Shown here: positions 28,066-37,789 of the stretch, piece after piece
Layout: each line of letters opens with the position of its first letter
Position numbering within the stretch: position 1 is the stretch's first letter
Program-made: the position numbers and the translations under genes
The notes under the pieces: generated by a model
What the model was told of the DNA's origin: nothing
Seen by the model: only the letters and a program-made list of their open reading frames with translations
Databases searched by the model: none
Origin: a virus
Strand: one strand, 5' to 3'
Virus record (IMG/VR): IMGVR_UViG_3300025096_002712
Location: 42,291-106,290 of that record
Length of the DNA: 64,000 nucleotides

Positions 28066-28978
28066 TATAATTTTTACAACACTTTTTTATCACAATCCCT
28101 TTATGGTAGTTCCTTGGGTAGAGTATCATAAGAAAATAGGAGTAGACCATTTTCTTTTGTATTATGATGGATTATTGGGAGATTTAAGTAAAAAATATCC
28201 AGATGTATATGAAAAAATATTGGAATATTGTGATGAAGATATTGTTACTTTAATTGAATGGGATATACACGATTCAAACTCATGGAGAAATAATTTAAAT
28301 GACGAATTGAATGTAGTTGATATTGAGAATAGGTTATGGGAAAGGCATAGGTATCACCAATTCCATGATACATTGTGGAAGTATGGACACCATACTAAAT
28401 GGGTTGGTAATTTTGACCTTGATGAATTTTTTATAATGGAAAAATATTGTTCTATAAAAGAGTTTTTATCTGAATATGAAAAAGAGGAAGTTTCACATCT
28501 TAGGATGAAAAACAATTGGGCTTTATTGGATGGTATGAGTTCGTTGGACTATAAAAAATTTAATATAGAAGATTTTTTAAAGTGTGATACTTATGTCCAG
28601 AAAAGTATAGATCAAAATGGCGAGATATTCAGTTTTTCAACATCAGAGGGTAAATATATTTATAATCCACGAAAGGTTATAGAATTGAGTAATCATCATG
28701 TTGAAAAATATGAAGGTGAAATTATTTATTTGGATGAATCTGAAGCTTCTTATTTACATTATAAGAGAGAATGGGATGAAAATGATGATAGTAATTTGAG
28801 AAGGGATTATATGATAAAATGGCCAACTGGACATAAAAATGTATGGGGGCACCACATTAGTGATTCAAATTATGATATAGATGAATATATTTTTGGTAAG
28901 TGGGCATTACTCAATGTAGGTGGAGATATAATAATTAATAATAGAATTAGAGATTTAATTAGAGGAAGTATAAAATGA
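28055..28978 (+). CDS. GT92 family glycosyltransferase
   Basis: A 307-residue protein. 'PWVEYHKKIGVDHFLLYYD' and 'YHQFHDTLWKYGHHTKWVGNFDLDEFF' (shown in pieces) are the typical GT92 (DUF23) signature, including the D-x-D 'FDLDEF'. The His- and Asp-rich C-terminus ('HVEKYEGEIIYL', 'YLHYKREW') fits as well. Family enzymes are often galactosyltransferases. The gene overlaps the dehydrogenase gene by 11 bases and the following tiny gene by 4 bases. Confidence 0.82.
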   Translation: MKYDIIFTTLFYHNPFMVVPWVEYHKKIGVDHFLLYYDGLLGDLSKKYPDVYEKILEYCDEDIVTLIEWDIHDSNSWRNNLNDELNVVDIENRLWERHRYHQFHDTLWKYGHHTKWVGNFDLDEFFIMEKYCSIKEFLSEYEKEEVSHLRMKNNWALLDGMSSLDYKKFNIEDFLKCDTYVQKSIDQNGEIFSFSTSEGKYIYNPRKVIELSNHHVEKYEGEIIYLDESEASYLHYKREWDENDDSNLRRDYMIKWPTGHKNVWGHHISDSNYDIDEYIFGKWALLNVGGDIIINNRIRDLIRGSIK

Positions 28979-29079
28979 TAAAATGGATAAAATATCTGTG
29001 GTTTAAAGTAAAATCACATTATTTATATAAGAAGAAGATAAAGGCATTACGGAAAAAAGATCCATTTATTTACAAATGA
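28975..29079 (+). CDS. 34-residue basic micro-protein
   Basis: A tiny frame that exactly fills the apparent gap: its ATG overlaps the previous TGA (ATGA) and its own TGA overlaps the next ATG (ATGA). The product starts 'MIKWIKYLWFKVKSHY' and ends 'RKKDPFIYK'. It is strongly basic, with an amphipathic, aromatic-rich N-terminus that could lie on a membrane. No known family. Both-sided translational coupling is the main evidence that it is real. Confidence 0.65.
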   Translation: MIKWIKYLWFKVKSHYLYKKKIKALRKKDPFIYK

Positions 29080-29816
29080 AACATTTAGTAACAAGTGGTT
29101 GTAGTTTTTCTGATGCATCAAATCCACATAAATCTTGGCCATTACACTTAGAGGATTTGGTACAAGATAAATACCATTTTCGACATATTGGAGCATGTGC
29201 TCAAGGTGAAGATTATATAAGTCGTTCTGTGATATGTAAAGTTAATCAGTTATTAAAAGATTATAACTCGGATGATATTTTTGTAATAGTTGGTTGGTCA
29301 GGGTTACAAAGACGTGCCATATTAGTGAATAACGAAACTACAAAAATGCATTATAAGTTTAAAGATTGGGAAATGAGTAAGGGAGAATCTATGTATGGAA
29401 ATCCCATTGGTAGTTGGCAAGATTTTGATGAGGAATATCAAAAGATACAATCAGAAGAACATAATATAATTCAGAGTATGGAACATATTATTAGAACACA
29501 AGATTTTTTACGAGTTAATAATGTTGATTATAAGTTTTTTGGATTCGGTAATCTGTTTGCAAATTTAGATGAGACAAATTTTTTAACAAAAGGTAAGGGA
29601 ACAAGAATAGATAAAAAATATCCTAATACATCTTATTTATTTGATATAATGGATTGGGATAAATGGTGGTTTCATAATGAATTTGGTGGATTGGGAGAAT
29701 GGGTTAATGACAATGTACCGAATGGATTTGATGGTGGGTTTGGAAACTCTGGACACCCATTGGCAAATTCACAAAGATTATTTACACAAGAGGTTGTTTT
29801 AAAATGGATAAAATAA
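29076..29816 (+). CDS. SGNH/GDSL hydrolase-like protein (copy 1)
   Basis: A 246-residue protein. 'LVTSGCSFSDASNPHKSWP' holds the probable nucleophile Ser of block I. 'IGACAQGEDYISRSVI' is block II, 'VIVGWSGLQRR' block III, and 'GNSGHPLANSQ' near the end carries the catalytic-type His. In this copy the D-x-x-H acidic residue is Asn, so activity is doubtful. 'MDWDKWWFHNEFGGLGEW' is shared with copy 2. SGNH members commonly move or remove O-acetyl groups on glycans, which fits the island. Tandem copies follow at 29804 and 30745. Confidence 0.7.
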   Translation: MKHLVTSGCSFSDASNPHKSWPLHLEDLVQDKYHFRHIGACAQGEDYISRSVICKVNQLLKDYNSDDIFVIVGWSGLQRRAILVNNETTKMHYKFKDWEMSKGESMYGNPIGSWQDFDEEYQKIQSEEHNIIQSMEHIIRTQDFLRVNNVDYKFFGFGNLFANLDETNFLTKGKGTRIDKKYPNTSYLFDIMDWDKWWFHNEFGGLGEWVNDNVPNGFDGGFGNSGHPLANSQRLFTQEVVLKWIK

Positions 29817-30748
29817 TAATAACTGCTGGATGTAGTTTTACTAATTCAGATGGTACTTGGCCATATCATATAGATGAACAAAAATATGGCTGGTCTCTTA
29901 ATGTAGGAGATACGGGTGCTGGTAATTCATATATTAGTAGGTCTGTCATTTGGGAAGTAAATGACCAATTAAAACTTGGAAAGAATCCAAAGGATATTGA
30001 GGTTGTTATAATGTGGTCGGGTATAACAAGAAAAGAGTTTTTGTCTACTAAAAGAGAAAATCCAATGCACGAACTTTGGGTAGATGGACCTCACAAAAAT
30101 TGGATGGGTAATTTTATCCATGATGAACATTGGCACAGACATCCAACTGAAGATTCTACTTGGATAAAAAGTAGTATTCCTTATATGAGTTGGGACAATA
30201 AAGCAGTAACTAAGTTTTTAGATTTGTATTGGAAACACTTTTATTCAGAGGAAGAAAGTTTAATAAATACATTTGAATCTATTTTAAGAACCCAATGGTA
30301 TTTAGATGGTTTGGGGGTTAAGTATACAATGATGTGTTGGCAAAATATATTTAATCAATATTCTTTCAAAGTTCCAAGTGGATGGGTAAGACAAGAAGGC
30401 GATGAAATATTTGGACACGAAATATGGAATCTTGCGTGGAGAGATAATACACATTTTAAAACGGATAGATACTGGCCTGATAACGCAACTGAAAAAATAT
30501 CAAAAGATACACCATTACTAAAGGACATATATCCAAACGCAACTCATTTGTGGGATATGATAGATTGGGATAAATGGTGGTTTTATGAAGATGAACAAGT
30601 AGAGTATGGTGGTTTGGCAGAATGGGTTTGTTTGAAAGCTCGTGATCCTTGGGGAAATGGTGAACACGATCCAGGTCATCCATCACCATCTTCACATAAA
30701 AAGTTTTGTGAACAAGTTATAATACCAATTTTAGAGGATAAAGTATGA
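29804..30748 (+). CDS. SGNH/GDSL hydrolase-like protein (copy 2)
   Basis: A 314-residue protein overlapping the previous copy by 13 bases. 'IITAGCSFTNSDGTWP', 'DTGAGNSYISRSVIW', 'VVIMWSGITRKEF' and 'HDPGHPSPSSHK' correspond to the SGNH blocks, and the D-x-x-H motif is intact. An extra central insertion makes it about 70 residues longer than copy 1. Likely a carbohydrate esterase or acyl-transfer enzyme. Its substrate is unknown. Confidence 0.72.
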   Translation: MDKIIITAGCSFTNSDGTWPYHIDEQKYGWSLNVGDTGAGNSYISRSVIWEVNDQLKLGKNPKDIEVVIMWSGITRKEFLSTKRENPMHELWVDGPHKNWMGNFIHDEHWHRHPTEDSTWIKSSIPYMSWDNKAVTKFLDLYWKHFYSEEESLINTFESILRTQWYLDGLGVKYTMMCWQNIFNQYSFKVPSGWVRQEGDEIFGHEIWNLAWRDNTHFKTDRYWPDNATEKISKDTPLLKDIYPNATHLWDMIDWDKWWFYEDEQVEYGGLAEWVCLKARDPWGNGEHDPGHPSPSSHKKFCEQVIIPILEDKV

Positions 30749-31575
30749 AATTAATTACAACTGGATGTAGTTTTGCAGGACCTACATCACATCCACCTAT
30801 TGAAGAAGAATCTTGGGGAATTCAACTGGCCAAAATACTAAATTTAGAGGAATGTGTTGAAGGTAACGGAGATGGTTGGTTAAATTTAGGACTTGGTGGG
30901 TGTTCTTTAGATTATATCAGTAGAGGTATAATTGATCAAGTTATACCTAATTTAGATAAAGATTTAGTTGTTGTTGTGGGGTGGACATCAATACAAAGGT
31001 GGGAACACTTTACAGATGAACTTGGTAAGTGTCAAGCAAATACTAACGAACCATATCATTACGGTGCACAGGCTTTTTGGAAGAGCACATTAACCTCGGA
31101 CAGAGAATATAAACAACATTTGCTGAACCATACTTTATTTCAAGAACATATGAGAAAATTAAATATGATTATTACATTGGCAGGATTTTTAAAATCACAC
31201 AATATAAAATATGTATTTTTTAATGCATTTGAACCATTGGATGGTTGGAAAAAAGGAACAGGATACTATGATAAATCAGAAACGGGAGAAGATTGTCCAG
31301 TACTAAATAAACTTACTGATTATGTTAGACAAAATGTTAATTTTTTAGAACAACTTCAAATAGAAATAGGTGCTAAAGAAGGATATGAAGAAAGGGTTAG
31401 AATTGGAGATTTTGATGGTGATGATAAATCATACCCATATACTAAAAAAGAATATTTTACACACGATGGTTGGCATCCAAGTCTGGTGGCACACAAAGAA
31501 TGGTCTAAAATATTATATGACGCTATTATGAGTGAGAGTGTGTGTCATCTTAATAAAAAATATGGAATTAAATAA
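30745..31575 (+). CDS. SGNH/GDSL hydrolase-like protein (copy 3)
   Basis: A 276-residue protein with 'LITTGCSFAGPTSHP' (block I), 'NLGLGGCSLDYISRGII' (block II), 'VVVVGWTSIQRWEHF' (block III) and 'FTHDGWHPSLVAHKEW' (D-x-x-H). All catalytic-type residues are present. It is coupled by ATGA to copy 2 and by a one-base overlap to the carbamoyltransferase gene. Together they would add or remove small groups (acyl, carbamoyl) on sugars. Confidence 0.75.
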   Translation: MKLITTGCSFAGPTSHPPIEEESWGIQLAKILNLEECVEGNGDGWLNLGLGGCSLDYISRGIIDQVIPNLDKDLVVVVGWTSIQRWEHFTDELGKCQANTNEPYHYGAQAFWKSTLTSDREYKQHLLNHTLFQEHMRKLNMIITLAGFLKSHNIKYVFFNAFEPLDGWKKGTGYYDKSETGEDCPVLNKLTDYVRQNVNFLEQLQIEIGAKEGYEERVRIGDFDGDDKSYPYTKKEYFTHDGWHPSLVAHKEWSKILYDAIMSESVCHLNKKYGIK

Positions 31576-33065
31576 TGAAAATATTAGGAATAAATGCATT
31601 AAACCATGACGCTGCTATAGCTATGATACAAGATGGTGAGGTATTATTTGCTGGTCATAGTGAGAGATATAGTGGGGTTAAAAACGATTCTGATTTAAAC
31701 GCAGCACTATTAGCAGATTCGTTTAGACATGGTGGTAAACCAGATAAAGTGGTTTATTTTGAAAGACCTTGGCTCAAAAAGGCAAGACAATTAAAGGCAG
31801 GTCAATACGGAGAAGTATTTTCTCGTAAGAATACACCACAATACTATCTACGAGATTATGTTGGTAATGCAGAAATAGAGTATGTCCAACATCATCAATC
31901 TCATGCTGCAGCAGGTTATTATACAAGTCCATACGAAGAATCAGCAATCGTAGTTATAGATGCAATAGGTGAGTTTGAAACTTGCACTATTTGGTATGCT
32001 TGGGGAAGTCATTTTGAAAAACGATATAGTTTAAAGTATCCAAAATCACTTGGTCTTTGGTATTCAGCAATGACTCAACGATTAGGATTGAAACCACAAG
32101 AGGATGAATACATTCTTATGGGAATGGCTGGTTGGGGAACGGTTGATGAAGAATTAAAACAGAACATACGAAACGATTTCTTTAAAGATAGTGATAAACT
32201 AATTGATTTAAAGGATAATTTACATAGAGGTTGTTTAGGTTGGAATCCTGAATACTACAAAGATGATGATAGTGAACAATGGAAATTTGATATAGCAGCA
32301 AATGTCCAAGCAATTTGTGAAGAAGAAATCGTAAAGGTATTTGAACTAACAAAACAATTAGTTCCTGAAACGGATAATTGTGTTTATATGGGTGGAGTGG
32401 CACTAAATTGTGTAGCCAACTCAATTATAGCCCGTGACCATTATCCTAATTTATGGATACTACCAAACCCAGGTGATGCGGGAAGTTCACTCGGTTGTGC
32501 AGCATATGTATTCGGTGAACATATTAATTGGACTTCACCATTTACAGGTTATGATATTAAAGGTCGTTATCCAAGAAGGAAAGTATTAAACGAGTTACTT
32601 GAAGGTAACATCGTTGGTGTGGCAAACGGAAGGGCAGAGTTCGGTCCAAGAGCACTTGGTAATCGTTCTCTACTGGCAGATCCGAGAGGACATAAAATAA
32701 AGGATAGAGTGAATGAGATAAAACACAGACAAAAGTTTCGTCCATTCGCTCCATCCGTCCTTGAGGAATATGCACACGAGGTATTTGATATGCCAGTTAA
32801 GAAGAGTCAGTTTATGCAGTTTACGGCACCTTGTAAGTTTCCTGATAAGTATCCTGCAATATGTCATGTTGATAATACTTCAAGAGTTCAAACCGTGAGT
32901 AAGGAAGATAATCCAGGTTATTATAAACTTATTAAAGAGTTCTACCATAAAACAGGATGTCCTATGGTTTTGAACACAAGTCTAAACATAAAAGGACAAC
33001 CAATAGTCAATTCTTATCATGATGGTGTTGCATTTGAAAAACAATATAATGTAAAGGTTTTTTAA
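31575..33065 (+). CDS. NodU/CmcH family carbamoyltransferase
   Basis: A 496-residue protein. 'GINALNHDAAIAMIQDGE' is the N-terminal Kae1-like start. 'YVQHHQSHAAAGYY' holds the metal-binding His pair. 'GGVALNCVANS' and 'NPGDAGSSLGCA' are the ATP-site loops. The C-terminal part has 'EFGPRALGNRSLLADPR', 'KFRPFAPSV' and 'LNTSLNIKGQPIV'. It transfers a carbamoyl group from carbamoyl phosphate to a hydroxyl, commonly on a sugar. Slightly shorter than bacterial NodU (about 560) but complete in motifs. Similar genes occur in marine cyanophages. Confidence 0.92.
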   Translation: MKILGINALNHDAAIAMIQDGEVLFAGHSERYSGVKNDSDLNAALLADSFRHGGKPDKVVYFERPWLKKARQLKAGQYGEVFSRKNTPQYYLRDYVGNAEIEYVQHHQSHAAAGYYTSPYEESAIVVIDAIGEFETCTIWYAWGSHFEKRYSLKYPKSLGLWYSAMTQRLGLKPQEDEYILMGMAGWGTVDEELKQNIRNDFFKDSDKLIDLKDNLHRGCLGWNPEYYKDDDSEQWKFDIAANVQAICEEEIVKVFELTKQLVPETDNCVYMGGVALNCVANSIIARDHYPNLWILPNPGDAGSSLGCAAYVFGEHINWTSPFTGYDIKGRYPRRKVLNELLEGNIVGVANGRAEFGPRALGNRSLLADPRGHKIKDRVNEIKHRQKFRPFAPSVLEEYAHEVFDMPVKKSQFMQFTAPCKFPDKYPAICHVDNTSRVQTVSKEDNPGYYKLIKEFYHKTGCPMVLNTSLNIKGQPIVNSYHDGVAFEKQYNVKVF

Positions 33066-33067
33066 TT

Positions 33068-34366
33068 ATGATAAATTTAGTTTGTATGACTGATACTTTA
33101 ACACCAGAAAGAGAAAAGGATATAGATTTATTGCCACATAATAGTCTTGGATCAGATTTATTTTTTGAATATACAAGATTAAATAATGATTGGATTCGAG
33201 ATGAAAGATGGAACGATGTTAATATCAATGAAGAATTACCAAAGACAGAAAAATATGTTATTGTTTATGATACTTTTAATCCCATACTTACAATGGAAAA
33301 TATGGTAAGTAAAAATAGTTCGGTATCAAATAAAATTATTTCGGATTTAAAAGAATCTAAATGTTCAATTGTATTTTTTCACACGGATTTATTTTGGGTT
33401 GGATTTAATAAAGATGAATGGGAAGATTTTTATACGGTCGTAAAGGGTATAGACCTTAAAAGATTTTACTTTTTATTCGATGAACAGACAATAGATGATG
33501 AGATAAAAGATATAGATTTGGGATTCAATGTTTTTACTGAAAGAAGTTGGCCATCAGTTTTCTTACTCAAGTCAGAAGATTGGACAAAAAATGCAGGTGG
33601 CTACCAATCTACATTATTAAGGTCTATATTTAATAATACGAGAGGATATTATAGACAATTTAAATATTGTACACATAATAACAATATAAAGGATCATAGA
33701 GTTGAATTACTTTTATTTTTAGTACAGAACAATTTATTAGATGGTGGAGTGTGGTCTTGGTTTGGTGGGGTAGAACCAGCACAACAAGGAGCTGATAAAT
33801 TAGATTTTACTAACTTTGAAAGTGTTGGAAACGAAAAAGTTGATTATACTATAGAATACGGAAAAGAGGCCGTGGAGTTTGCAAATAATCTTGTACCATA
33901 TACATATGATTATAAAGTTGATGGATTACAAGATTATTTAAATCTTATTCCTTATTTTAATAGCTATTTTAATATAGTTACGGAAAGTGTATGGGGACCT
34001 GGATATGATAATACTCACCCACAAAAAATACATATTACAGAAAAAGTGTGGAAATGTATAATTACATTCCAACCTTTTATTTTAATTACTAACAAAAATA
34101 ATTTAAAAAAATTACGAGAGTGGGGATTTAAAACTTTCCATCCGTTTATTGATGAATCATATGATGAGTTGGATACTTATAAAGAGAGAAAGGCATTACT
34201 TGAAAAGGAAATTAAAAGACTTTGTAGTATGACAAGAAAAGAATTAGACGAGTGGTATTGGTCAATGGAAGATATTTTACGACACAATCAACAACATTAT
34301 GTTGAGTTTATGAAGTATCAGTATAATGGAATTACGGATTTTATATTTAAGGCATATAATGATTGA
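33068..34366 (+). CDS. IDESYD-family glycosyltransferase-like protein (member 2)
   Basis: A 432-residue family member. Motifs: 'KDHRVELLLFLVQNNLLDGG', 'YFNIVTESVW', 'ITEKVWKCI', 'QPFILIT', 'LREWGFKTFHPFIDESYD', 'WYWSMEDILRHN'. The N-terminal half (residues 1-180) contains strands such as 'YVIVYDTFNP' and 'SIVFFHTD' that would form a GT-B-type first domain. Close to members at 37789 and 45042. Predicted but unproven sugar transfer. Confidence 0.62.
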   Translation: MINLVCMTDTLTPEREKDIDLLPHNSLGSDLFFEYTRLNNDWIRDERWNDVNINEELPKTEKYVIVYDTFNPILTMENMVSKNSSVSNKIISDLKESKCSIVFFHTDLFWVGFNKDEWEDFYTVVKGIDLKRFYFLFDEQTIDDEIKDIDLGFNVFTERSWPSVFLLKSEDWTKNAGGYQSTLLRSIFNNTRGYYRQFKYCTHNNNIKDHRVELLLFLVQNNLLDGGVWSWFGGVEPAQQGADKLDFTNFESVGNEKVDYTIEYGKEAVEFANNLVPYTYDYKVDGLQDYLNLIPYFNSYFNIVTESVWGPGYDNTHPQKIHITEKVWKCIITFQPFILITNKNNLKKLREWGFKTFHPFIDESYDELDTYKERKALLEKEIKRLCSMTRKELDEWYWSMEDILRHNQQHYVEFMKYQYNGITDFIFKAYND

Positions 34367-35792
34367 TATTTTATTTGTACATACCAATTCAAGTGCACAA
34401 ACATTTCAAAGTTTATCAAAATACGCTGCAATAGAACCACCAATATGGGCTGCATTATTAGCAGAAAGTATGAGAAAACTTGGTATGAGAGTGGGCATTT
34501 TAGATTGTGAAGCGTTACAATTAGATACAGAACAGAGTTATAATCATATAAAGGAAATAAATCCTAAGTTAGTTTGTTTTGTTCAGTTCGGACAGCATCC
34601 ATCTGCATCCGCACAAAGTATGCAGGGAACACACGAATTATTGGAAGTTATGGATTATGAATTTAAGACTATTTTAGTTGGTCTATATCCATCAGCATTA
34701 CCAAGAAAAACACTTCAAGATGAAAAGTGTGATTTTGTATGTGAAGGAGAAGGAGTAGATACTTTGTTAGGATTATTTCAGAGTGATTTAGTTAATGTAA
34801 GTAAAGTTCCTCGTTTGTGGTATAGAGATGATGGTGAAATAAAATTTACTAATATGACACCAATTATTGGTAATCTTGAACAAGGTTTACCTGGTATGGC
34901 TTGGGATTTGTTACCGATGGAAAAATATAGAAATACAGTTCATTTTTCTATGACAAATAATAATGATAGAACACCATTTGCATCACTTTATACTTCACTT
35001 GGTTGTCCTTATAAATGTGAATTTTGTTGTATTAATGCTCCATTTGGAAAGGCAACTTTTAGATACTGGGAACCAGAGTTCATCATAAAAGAGTTTGATA
35101 AGATTGCCGATATGGGAATACGAAATATTAAAATTGCAGATGAGATGTTTGTATTAAATAAAAATCATTTTTTAAAGATATGTGATTTGATAATTGAGAG
35201 GGGATATGATTTTAATATTTGGGCATATGCACGAGTAGATACAGTTAGAGAAGAATATTTGGAAAAATTAAAAAGAGCAGGTGTGAATTGGTTGGCACTC
35301 GGTATTGAAAGTGGTAATAGAAAGATTCGTATCGATTCAGTAAAGGGTAAGTTTCAAGAAGTAGATGTAGTTGATATAGTGAGAAAAATTGAATCATTTG
35401 AGATTGAAGCACTTGGTAATTATATGTTTGGTATGTCTGGTGATACATTTGAAACGATGCAACAAACACTTGATTTAGCAATGGAATTAAATACAAGCTG
35501 GGCAAATTTTAATCCAACTATAATTTTTCCTGGATCACCACTTTTTACTGAATCAGTTAACAAAGGAGTTGATTTACCACCGACATATTCAGGTTATTCA
35601 TATTATTCTAAAGATTCATTTCCAAATCCAACAGAAAGTTTAACAAGACAAGATATTTTATCATTCAGAGATGAGGCTTTTGTAAAATATTGTGATAGAC
35701 CAGTGTGGTTTGATAAAATAAGAAATAGATTTGGTCAAGAGTCTGTTGATATATATAAAGATATATTAAAAGTGAAATTGGTGAGGTCTTGA
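34359..35792 (+). CDS. Cobalamin-type radical SAM enzyme
   Basis: A 477-residue protein if started at the ATG 34359, giving the 8-base overlap common here; the longer frame from 34326 adds 11 unlikely residues. The N-terminal 'MIDILFVHTNSSAQTFQ', 'CFVQFGQHPSAS', 'TILVGLYPSALPRKTL' and 'FVCEGEGVDTLLGLF' form the B12-binding-type domain. 'TSLGCPYKCEFCCINAPFG' carries Cys216, Cys220 and Cys223. 'GVNWLALGIESGNRKIR' and 'NYMFGMSGDTFETMQ' follow. It resembles B12 radical enzymes of lipid/glycan clusters more than the three paralogues at 23129, 42072 and 59937. Confidence 0.82.
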   Translation: MIDILFVHTNSSAQTFQSLSKYAAIEPPIWAALLAESMRKLGMRVGILDCEALQLDTEQSYNHIKEINPKLVCFVQFGQHPSASAQSMQGTHELLEVMDYEFKTILVGLYPSALPRKTLQDEKCDFVCEGEGVDTLLGLFQSDLVNVSKVPRLWYRDDGEIKFTNMTPIIGNLEQGLPGMAWDLLPMEKYRNTVHFSMTNNNDRTPFASLYTSLGCPYKCEFCCINAPFGKATFRYWEPEFIIKEFDKIADMGIRNIKIADEMFVLNKNHFLKICDLIIERGYDFNIWAYARVDTVREEYLEKLKRAGVNWLALGIESGNRKIRIDSVKGKFQEVDVVDIVRKIESFEIEALGNYMFGMSGDTFETMQQTLDLAMELNTSWANFNPTIIFPGSPLFTESVNKGVDLPPTYSGYSYYSKDSFPNPTESLTRQDILSFRDEAFVKYCDRPVWFDKIRNRFGQESVDIYKDILKVKLVRS

Positions 35793-36817
35793 TGAATGAA
35801 GTTATAAGTAAGGATGTATTGAATGATATTAGAAAATTAGACAAACGAGTAGTATCAAATAACCCCTCGGGTACTGGATCAACTCTGATAAGTTATATAA
35901 GTGCATTAAGAGTAAAAGATGATGCTAAACTTTTTTTTACACCACATGGTAATAATACGGTACTTTCGTATCCACATTCTAAGTTTGCAACTCAAGGTGA
36001 TTCAGTTGGAGATAACATAAAAGATGAATTTATAGTAGATGAGATTTTAGAAGATGATATAATAATTAGTAACGATAAGTTTATACTTTTTGAGGGAGAT
36101 CAGTATAGTGATTTCCCAGCAAGACTTCAATTTTTTTATCAATGGGGACGAGTTGATGAGAAAAAACTTGTACAATGGGGACTTCCACCGAAAGAAAAAG
36201 GTTTTACTAAATCCTTGGGTAATAGACCCCCTTTAGACAATTTTATTTCTTGTGCAAAAAAACTTGAAAAGAGATTAAAACCAGACTTTCTACAAAAAGT
36301 AGAAAAATATTCTTCTTTTTTTACTGATAAGACTATATCTGTACATATAAGAACTGGAAATAATATGGATTGGACACAGAGTAAATCTGAAATGGAAAAG
36401 TATAAAAATATGACAGAAAATATAGTTTTAGATTATTATAAACATATGGATGATGTTGATAGTACATCTAATTTTTTTGTGTGTTGTGACAATGATGAAA
36501 TATTAACAAGATTTAAAGATAGATATAAAAATAGAGTTCTCACTTTTGATGACGAAGTTGATACATCTTCACGGGCATTACTTGACATTTTTTTATTGTC
36601 TAAAAATAACCGTATGATTTTATTTCATAGTAGTTGTTTTGGTGAACTTGCATGGATATTAGCAGGTGCACCTACATCTGTTAAAATTGTATCTACTGAA
36701 AGATTTACAAATCCATTTTGGGAACACGAAGAAGAAGAACAAGAAAGTTTAATGAAGTGTGGATGTAACATTGATACACATCAACCACATTGTAAGTATC
36801 ACGTGTGGAATAGATAA
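35792..36817 (+). CDS. Fucosyltransferase-like glycosyltransferase
   Basis: A 341-residue protein from ATG 35792 (GTGAGG just upstream; a TTG one codon earlier is also possible). 'DKTISVHIRTGNN' matches 'DKTISIHIRSGTG' in the protein at 25820. The C-terminal 'LLDIFLLSKNNRMILFHSSCFGE' in part also agrees, followed by 'LAWILAGAP'. It belongs to the GT11/GT23-like group. A Cys/His-rich tail ('CGCNIDTHQPHCKYH') is an unusual addition and may bind a metal. It probably adds fucose or another GDP-deoxy-sugar. Confidence 0.68.
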   Translation: MNEVISKDVLNDIRKLDKRVVSNNPSGTGSTLISYISALRVKDDAKLFFTPHGNNTVLSYPHSKFATQGDSVGDNIKDEFIVDEILEDDIIISNDKFILFEGDQYSDFPARLQFFYQWGRVDEKKLVQWGLPPKEKGFTKSLGNRPPLDNFISCAKKLEKRLKPDFLQKVEKYSSFFTDKTISVHIRTGNNMDWTQSKSEMEKYKNMTENIVLDYYKHMDDVDSTSNFFVCCDNDEILTRFKDRYKNRVLTFDDEVDTSSRALLDIFLLSKNNRMILFHSSCFGELAWILAGAPTSVKIVSTERFTNPFWEHEEEEQESLMKCGCNIDTHQPHCKYHVWNR

Positions 36818-36826
36818 GGAGTTATT

Positions 36827-37789
36827 ATGAAAATATTAGTTACTGGAGGAGCAGGTTATTTAGGTTCTGTATTGTGTGCAGATTTAATTAAAAATCATGA
36901 GGTAGTAGTGTATGATAATTTGATGTATAATCAATCATCATTATTAAACTTATTTAATAATAAAAACTTTAAATTTGTTTATGGTGATGTTAGAGATTAT
37001 AAAAAATTATTTCCATATGTTAAGGAGGCAGATGTTATAATACCATTAGCAGCAATAGTTGGATTTCCTGCATGTGATAGAGATAAACAATTAGCAACCG
37101 CAATAAATTATTATCAGATTAAAAATATTGTTAAAAACATTTCGAAAGATCAAAAGATTTTATATCCCAATACAAATAGTGGATATGGACAAAAAACTGA
37201 AGGAGTATGTACAGAGGATCAAAAATTAACACCAATAAGTCATTATGGAGTTACCAAATGTGATTCTGAAAATCTTCTTTTAGATAGTGGTCGGGCAATT
37301 ACATTTAGATTGGCTACAGTTTTTGGTATGTCTGAAAGAATGAGATTAGATTTACTTGTAAATGAGTTTGTATACAAGGCACTAACAGATAGATATATTA
37401 CTTTATTTCAGGCACATACGGTTAGGAATTATATTCATGTAAAGGATGTATCTTCTGTATTCCAATTTATGATGGAAAATTATGATGAGAATGTAGGAGA
37501 GGCGTTTAATGTGGGGTTGAGTGATACTAATTTAAATAAAAGAGAATTGACTGAACGAATCAAAAAATATATACCAGATTTTGTTGTTAATGAATCAGAT
37601 TATTATGAAGATCCAGATAAGCGAGATTACATAGTTTCAAATGAAAAGATTGAATCAAGAGGATGGAAACCACAATATACATTGAATGGTGGAATACAAG
37701 AATTGATAAGTGGATATCAAATAATAATAAACAAGGATAGTAGTCATTTTAGGAATGGATTTCCTATAAAATATGGACAGGGATTATAG
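36827..37789 (+). CDS. NAD-dependent sugar epimerase/dehydratase (extended SDR)
   Basis: A 320-residue protein. 'MKILVTGGAGYLGSVL' is the NAD-binding T-G-x-x-G-x-x-G loop. 'DNLMYN' and 'DVRDY' are the second-strand features. 'HYGVTKCDSE' gives the catalytic Y-x3-K. 'NVGLSDTN' and 'RGWKPQYTLNGGI' are C-terminal epimerase features. It is closely related in pattern to the SDR at 62861. It probably epimerises, dehydrates or reduces a nucleotide sugar; the exact reaction cannot be told. AAGGAG precedes the ATG. Confidence 0.83.
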   Translation: MKILVTGGAGYLGSVLCADLIKNHEVVVYDNLMYNQSSLLNLFNNKNFKFVYGDVRDYKKLFPYVKEADVIIPLAAIVGFPACDRDKQLATAINYYQIKNIVKNISKDQKILYPNTNSGYGQKTEGVCTEDQKLTPISHYGVTKCDSENLLLDSGRAITFRLATVFGMSERMRLDLLVNEFVYKALTDRYITLFQAHTVRNYIHVKDVSSVFQFMMENYDENVGEAFNVGLSDTNLNKRELTERIKKYIPDFVVNESDYYEDPDKRDYIVSNEKIESRGWKPQYTLNGGIQELISGYQIIINKDSSHFRNGFPIKYGQGL

